Shown here in pieces: positions 6,842 through 9,595 of a stretch of DNA of 9,595 nt; position 1 is the stretch's first letter, and each line of letters opens with the position of its first letter. Under the pieces are notes generated by a model, which saw only the letters and a program-made list of their open reading frames with translations, did no database searches and had not been told where the DNA came from. The translations under genes were made by a program, and so were the position numbers. Origin of the DNA: Deltaproteobacteria bacterium (GTDB lineage Bacteria > Desulfobacterota > G020345765); the NCBI GenBank assembly GCA_030616835.1, contig JAUWWP010000071.1, forward strand, positions 1-9,595, in the 5' to 3' direction.

Positions 6842-8351
6842 TTAATTTAATTATATCTTCTGCATAAATAAAGTTTTGAATGCCCTGGGCTTTAATCTTT
6901 CTTTTATCAGCCAAATTTCTTTCCCACCAATTTCTAGTTTCTTTCAAAAGTTCTCTTTTGAATGTCCTCCATTCTTTTAAGCCAAATTGGGGATCGCTGC
7001 CAGAAAGTAGCCAACCGAAGATGTTGAGAGCAGGATAAAAACCATCTTCAAAATTTGCAATCTTCACAATTATATTGGTAATGAGACGACTGTCCCAAGT
7101 AAGTTTTTCTGCTCTCTTCCCAAATAGAGTTGTATAAACTGCTTCAAGATTTCCAATAGTGTTGAAGCCATAAAAAGGCTTAAATTCATTCTTACCATTA
7201 TCATCGATTCGTATCTCAGAAGGGAGACCAGAAACAACATGAACCATAGATTTTATAAATGGATTAAGCATCAGCTGCTTAAGGTTGTAATTCATAAGAA
7301 GCATGGTCGCAATTTCCAGCTTAAATGGGTCTCTTGAAGCTATTAGTTTCCCTGGTCGGCGCAGGGTAGCCCATCTTATATACTCAGAAGTAAATGGACT
7401 CTTGAGTCTACGTCCCATAAAGTAGGCGTATAAAGACTTAGCGGCGGCAAGACCATCTAAACCATATTCTGCGTCCACAATGGTGAACATATCCTTTGTA
7501 TATTCCAGTTCCGGATTCACATTCAGTTCAAAAGTAGGATCAAACCAAAATCGCGCATGGTACCTGAACAAATCAAAAATGGCATTCCCATGTAAGTAAT
7601 TAAATTTATCCGAAAAGAAATTTGCTCCATGCATATTTTTAAAGGAAAGGGTTACTCCAGACCAAGGGTGCGTCTTTAGCTTTGGAACATTTATAAGGAA
7701 GTTCATGCGTTTCAGGGTTGGGGCTACAGGATATCTACCCATTTTGCGCGTATTTATAAGGTAAACCCCATCCTTCCTTGCTTCCTCTGTTAAATTTACT
7801 ATTTCAATTCCTTTATTTTTGTATTTCTCGAAATCTACCTCTATAATATTCCTTAGCACCGTAGAAACAGTGTGGTTTTCAATAAAGCCGCTGTACATAT
7901 TATCGCTTTCAAAGATTGCTATATTCTTATAACCTTTATCCAATAAGACTTCTGTTATGCACTCTACAAGATATGAGTTCGTCCAAACATGGGGTTCTTC
8001 CTTTGTTATGGCCATCATCCAGTTGGGTTTGATGCCCACCATAAAATCCTCTTTGGAAAGACCTTGCCTTTTCATGGATTTCTCAAGAGCTTCAAATAAT
8101 CCAGCTACTTCCAGGATTTCTCCAACCGTGTTTTTATAGAAGAGTTTATTTTCAGAAGTTACACATCTTAGTACCACTGGAACATCGGTAGGACGGAAGG
8201 CATAAAAGTTAGGGCGCTTATATTCAGGATAGGTTTTACTAATTTGCCTCCATCCTTTAGGATCAATAAATCCTCTTGAAAGTTTAAATTCACTGCTCCC
8301 AATTTTAATTATTCTCTGCGGTAATTTTGTGGCTTCAAGCTTACCCTTCAT
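6834..8351 (-). CDS. Long DUF362-family protein, function unknown
   Basis: The protein (505 residues from the ATG) has the blocks of the DUF362 family: GIKPNWMMA near residue 107, NIAIFESDNMYSG, NFLINVPKLKTHPWSGV and LSFKNMHGANF. A TIVDAEYGLDGL block and SRDPFKLEIATMLL follow. Many DUF362 proteins carry a 4Fe-4S ferredoxin part; this one has only two cysteines (in LRCVTS and VECITE) and no cysteine cluster, so it is not an iron-sulphur version. It is also longer than many family members, with about 100 extra C-terminal residues, rich in tryptophan and charge and not recognised. There is no signal peptide. A good Shine-Dalgarno (AAGGAG, 8363-8368) lies ten bases before the ATG at 8351 and seven before a GTG at 8354, so either start is possible. 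The gene is clearly AT-richer than the other genes here, suggesting a different origin. Its biochemical role is unknown. Confidence 0.85.
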   Translation of the reverse strand: MKGKLEATKLPQRIIKIGSSEFKLSRGFIDPKGWRQISKTYPEYKRPNFYAFRPTDVPVVLRCVTSENKLFYKNTVGEILEVAGLFEALEKSMKRQGLSKEDFMVGIKPNWMMAITKEEPHVWTNSYLVECITEVLLDKGYKNIAIFESDNMYSGFIENHTVSTVLRNIIEVDFEKYKNKGIEIVNLTEEARKDGVYLINTRKMGRYPVAPTLKRMNFLINVPKLKTHPWSGVTLSFKNMHGANFFSDKFNYLHGNAIFDLFRYHARFWFDPTFELNVNPELEYTKDMFTIVDAEYGLDGLAAAKSLYAYFMGRRLKSPFTSEYIRWATLRRPGKLIASRDPFKLEIATMLLMNYNLKQLMLNPFIKSMVHVVSGLPSEIRIDDNGKNEFKPFYGFNTIGNLEAVYTTLFGKRAEKLTWDSRLITNIIVKIANFEDGFYPALNIFGWLLSGSDPQFGLKEWRTFKRELLKETRNWWERNLADKRKIKAQGIQNFIYAEDIIKLKK

Positions 8352-8370
8352 CACATTCTCACTCCTTTTT

Positions 8371-8416
8371 AGGAATTTAATTCCTCCTGTTCGGGGACTT
8401 CGTCTATTCGCGAATA
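8371..8416. promoter_or_regulatory. Two perfect palindromes upstream of the DUF362 gene
   Basis: AGGAATT-T-AATTCCT (8371-8385) lies just upstream of the DUF362 Shine-Dalgarno. TATTCGCGAATA (8405-8416) is a 12-base perfect palindrome 20 bases further up. Their position would suit an operator, but no regulator gene is adjacent and no clear promoter was found between them, so the role is inferred only. Confidence 0.3.
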
Positions 8417-8424
8417 TCTTAAAA

Positions 8425-8538
8425 GCAGAAAAGGGGTCAGAGTCATTTTTTTATCTTTTTGGGGCTGCCTTGGCATAACCAATCTATATCAGGCATCATT
8501 ACCCATATTAAGAAAAATGACTCTGACCCCTTTTCTGC
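8425..8538. repeat. Perfect 26-bp inverted repeat, REP-like hairpin element
   Basis: The left arm 8425-8450 (GCAGAAAAGGGGTCAGAGTC then ATTTTT) is the exact reverse complement of the right arm 8513-8538, with 62 bases between. The tip tag GGGGTCAGAGTCA matches REP-like hairpins found beside REP-associated tyrosine transposases. The 62-base core has no open frame. It lies between the tail of the antitoxin gene and the start of the DUF362 gene; in RNA from either strand it would fold into a very stable stem and could end or protect transcripts. Confidence 0.85.
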
Positions 8539-8542
8539 GAGA

Positions 8543-8572
8543 AAAAATACCCTAATCCTGAAGCATTAGGAT
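8543..8572 (-). terminator. Probable terminator of the zinc-finger antitoxin gene
   Basis: Reading the minus strand after the gene's stop, CCTAAT-GCTTCAGG-ATTAGG (or the overlapping AATCCT...AGGATT) forms a six-pair hairpin. GTATTTTTT follows, giving a six-T tract. The stem is short and AT-rich, but position and T-tract fit an intrinsic terminator. Confidence 0.45.
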
Positions 8573-8582
8573 TCCTTATTTG

Positions 8583-8825
8583 TCAGTTTACCATAAAGGA
8601 TTTTCCTAAAGGTTGAAAGGTTGCCACTTCCTCACTTCCTAACTTTTTTCTTATCTCTTCGAAGCGTCTGACGGTTTCCTGCGAATAAAGACGCTCCCCA
8701 CAATGGAGACAAACTTCTGCCTGAGTTTTCATAATAGCTGTGTGGACTCCACCATGCAGGAGCTTCTCAACCGCTTTCTCCTCAAGCTCTCCGCCACAAA
8801 CTGGACATTTCTCAAAAGGCTTCAT
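8583..8825 (-). CDS. YgiT-type zinc-finger protein, antitoxin-like (orphan)
   Basis: This 80-residue protein starts MKPFEKCPVCGGELEEK. Two CxxC pairs (CPVC, then CLHC in AEVCLHCGERLYS) form the YgiT/MqsA-type zinc finger, and a charged helix follows (QETVRRFEEIRKKL). Unlike MqsA there is no C-terminal helix-turn-helix domain, so it is the short single-finger form. Such proteins are usually antitoxins encoded directly after a small toxin gene, often of the DUF4258 family. Here the upstream gene is only a fragment whose stop overlaps this start. The frame is open back to a TTG at 8846, but GAGG five bases before the ATG at 8825 supports the start chosen; an ATG at 8828 is also possible. The toxin partner being lost, the present role is unclear. 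Confidence 0.8.
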   Translation of the reverse strand: MKPFEKCPVCGGELEEKAVEKLLHGGVHTAIMKTQAEVCLHCGERLYSQETVRRFEEIRKKLGSEEVATFQPLGKSFMVN

Positions 8826-8914
8826 CATTTCCTCTTTTTTCGCCAATCAATCCACTTAGCAGGATCCGGGCGGTATACGGTGATTAGTACTGCCCACCGG
8901 GTCTCTTTTTTATA
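8825..8914 (-). pseudogene. C-terminal fragment of a DUF4258-like toxin
   Basis: In the minus frame, 29 codons end with TGA at 8827-8825, overlapping the antitoxin's start region in ATGATG. The peptide contains LITVYRPDPAKW followed by IDWRKKRK, which closely resembles the end of DUF4258 proteins, where a [I/V]TVY.PDP..W motif is usual. Reading upstream in frame, a TAA (8917-8915) interrupts, followed by eleven more codons and another TAA (8953-8951). The N-terminal half, with the histidine and the LG motif expected for the family, is not found. The overlap with a YgiT-type gene matches the normal toxin-antitoxin order. The family name rests on one motif, so it is an inference. Confidence 0.55.
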
Positions 8915-8943
8915 TTATACGCCCAAACGCTGTAATCTCTGAA
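8914..8943 (-). promoter_or_regulatory. Putative promoter for the orphan antitoxin gene
   Basis: TATAAT (8919-8914) is a perfect -10 box on the minus strand. TTCAGA (8943-8938) lies 18 bases upstream and matches four of six -35 bases. Transcription would begin near 8907, inside the toxin fragment, about 80 bases before the antitoxin start. The in-frame TAA that breaks the toxin frame is part of this box. Confidence 0.45.
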
Positions 8944-9001
8944 ATTTCCATTAAAGGGGTCAAGGGATAATTAAGATTTCTCCTGAAATCACTCTCAGCC
9001 T

Positions 9002-9151
9002 TCAACTCTCGGCAGTGAATTTTCTTGTTTCCCAGTTTACCACAAAAGTTAGCTCATTAACAGCCCTAATCCCTCCTTCAAGGGCCGAGTCCCGAGGAAC
9101 TTGGATCGCGTATATGACCCTTGTCCTAAACCCGTCGAAGGGAAGCCTTCC
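9002..9151 (-). pseudogene. Unassigned open stretch, possible gene tail
   Basis: Forty-nine codons are open on the minus strand between TGA at 9154-9152 and TGA at 9004-9002. The peptide includes RTRVIYAIQVPRDSALEGG and LTFVVNWETRKFTAES and reads like real protein, but there is no ATG and only an internal GTG. I do not recognise it. It lies directly after the cyclase fragment and may be another decayed gene end, or chance. Confidence 0.25.
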
Positions 9152-9155
9152 TCAG

Positions 9156-9260
9156 CTATGCCTCTGCCTCACCGGTTGATTTAATACCTGCCACCTCGTA
9201 AATCTTAACCGGTTCGGGGAAGCCCTTGACCTCAACCTCGCCTTTGGGCACATACTCAAA
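9156..9260 (-). pseudogene. C-terminal fragment of a class III adenylate/guanylate cyclase
   Basis: Thirty-four codons end at TAG (9158-9156). The peptide begins FEYVPKG and includes GEVEVKGFPEPVKIYEV, the typical end of a bacterial class III nucleotide cyclase domain (pattern: ..GE..VKGF.EPV.VYEV). The rest of the domain, with the metal-binding aspartates, is absent. The similarity ends around 9260, close to a REP-like site at 9275 and an in-frame stop further upstream. This suggests the gene was cut by a rearrangement at the repeat. It cannot encode an active cyclase. Confidence 0.7.
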
Positions 9261-9453
9261 AGGGGAATGAAGGGAATTGGGGTCAAACCCTAAGTTCTAA
9301 GTTGATGGTAGCAAATTGGGTCGTATCTTGAATTGAAGATAAAACGGGCGCTGTTCTTATTTTCCCATTTTAACAGTAGTAATTAGAAAACAACGCAACA
9401 AGTAACCAACGTCCCCTCCTATTTCACGAAAGAGGAAAACTTATTTTCAAATC
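9261..9453. other. Gene-free spacer with REP-like half-sites
   Basis: AATTGGGGTCAAACCC lies at 9275-9290, and TAAGTT repeats at 9291-9296 and 9298-9303 (TAAGTTCTAAGTT). AACGTCCCCTCCTATTTCA (9408-9426) is, in reverse, close to the AAAATAGGGGACGTT unit near 4620, with a three-base insertion. No gene was found. Confidence 0.45.
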
Positions 9454-9546
9454 AAATCCCCCCTTACCCCCCTTTCTAAAGGGGGGAATATTTATTGAGC
9501 TCCACTTTTTAATCCCCCTTTGATAACGGGGGACTTTGGGGGATTT
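9454..9546. repeat. C/G-run inverted-repeat element
   Basis: The element opens AAATCCCCCC (9454-9463) and closes with GGGGGATTT (9538-9546), giving terminal inverted repeats over about 93 bp. Inside is a nine-pair hairpin, CCCCCCTTT (9467-9475) with AAAGGGGGG (9478-9486), and a second C5/G5 hairpin (9514-9518 with 9528-9532). There is no open frame. The structure resembles small intergenic MITE-like repeats found in many environmental bacteria. Beyond it, 9547-9595 holds nothing I can assign. Confidence 0.65.
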
Positions 9547-9595
9547 TACAACCCAAATTCTCTTAGCAGGGCTGGACGTCGTCAGGCCTCTGTGG

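Noticed and set aside
8703..8942. 79-codon plus-strand open frame
   Set aside because: It is antisense to the zinc-finger gene and the toxin fragment; the opposite strand has the CxxC pairs and the promoter.
9547..9595. Possible tail of a gene entering from the right (minus strand, ALLREFGL then stop)
   Set aside because: The frame has another stop only eleven codons upstream, so there is too little to support a gene.

Overview
The window looks like a chromosomal segment from an uncultured, probably anaerobic bacterium of a candidate phylum. The protein-coding genes look bacterial: one strong sigma-70-type promoter, a mutM repair gene, and an AMMECR1/Memo-associated radical SAM enzyme. The spacers are packed with short REP-like half-sites (GGGGTCA / GGGGAC tags) and inverted repeats of the sort that accompany REP-associated tyrosine transposases. 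No phylum can be fixed from the sequence alone. No complete phage, plasmid, CRISPR array, rRNA or tRNA gene was recognised.

Layout. (1) 1-1888, minus strand: mutM (fpg) followed 40 bp downstream by an AmrS-type radical SAM gene that runs off the left edge; they look like one operon. (2) 1889-2061: divergent control region where a plus-strand TTGACA-N17-TATAAA promoter and a minus-strand TTGTCA-N17-TAATAT promoter share the same -35 bases, next to an AT-rich repeat block. (3) 2062-4586, plus strand: an unrecognised 446-residue helical, HEAT-like protein, then rtcA (RNA 3'-phosphate cyclase); between them lies an 85-bp MITE-like element whose right end carries the G-run that could act as the rtcA ribosome binding site. 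(4) 4587-6833: a GC-rich GH51 alpha-L-arabinofuranosidase gene with a perfect 37-bp direct repeat on either side and several REP-like half-sites. (5) 6834-8351, minus strand: an AT-rich gene for a long DUF362-family protein. (6) 8352-9595: mostly debris. A small YgiT-type zinc-finger antitoxin gene survives. Its expected toxin partner is reduced to a 29-codon C-terminal fragment, and the tail of a class III nucleotide cyclase and another unassigned open stretch lie beyond it, mixed with REP-like sites and a C/G-run inverted-repeat element.

How the genes fit together. mutM and amrS are probably co-transcribed, but no common pathway is evident. The HEAT-like gene and rtcA are co-oriented but separated by a repeat element. 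The GH51 gene is an isolated carbohydrate gene with no transporter or regulator beside it. The three minus-strand remnants on the right suggest repeated deletion or rearrangement in a repeat-rich region. I did not find a convincing complete new system. The best leads are the repeat elements, the orphaned antitoxin locus and the unknown HEAT-like protein.
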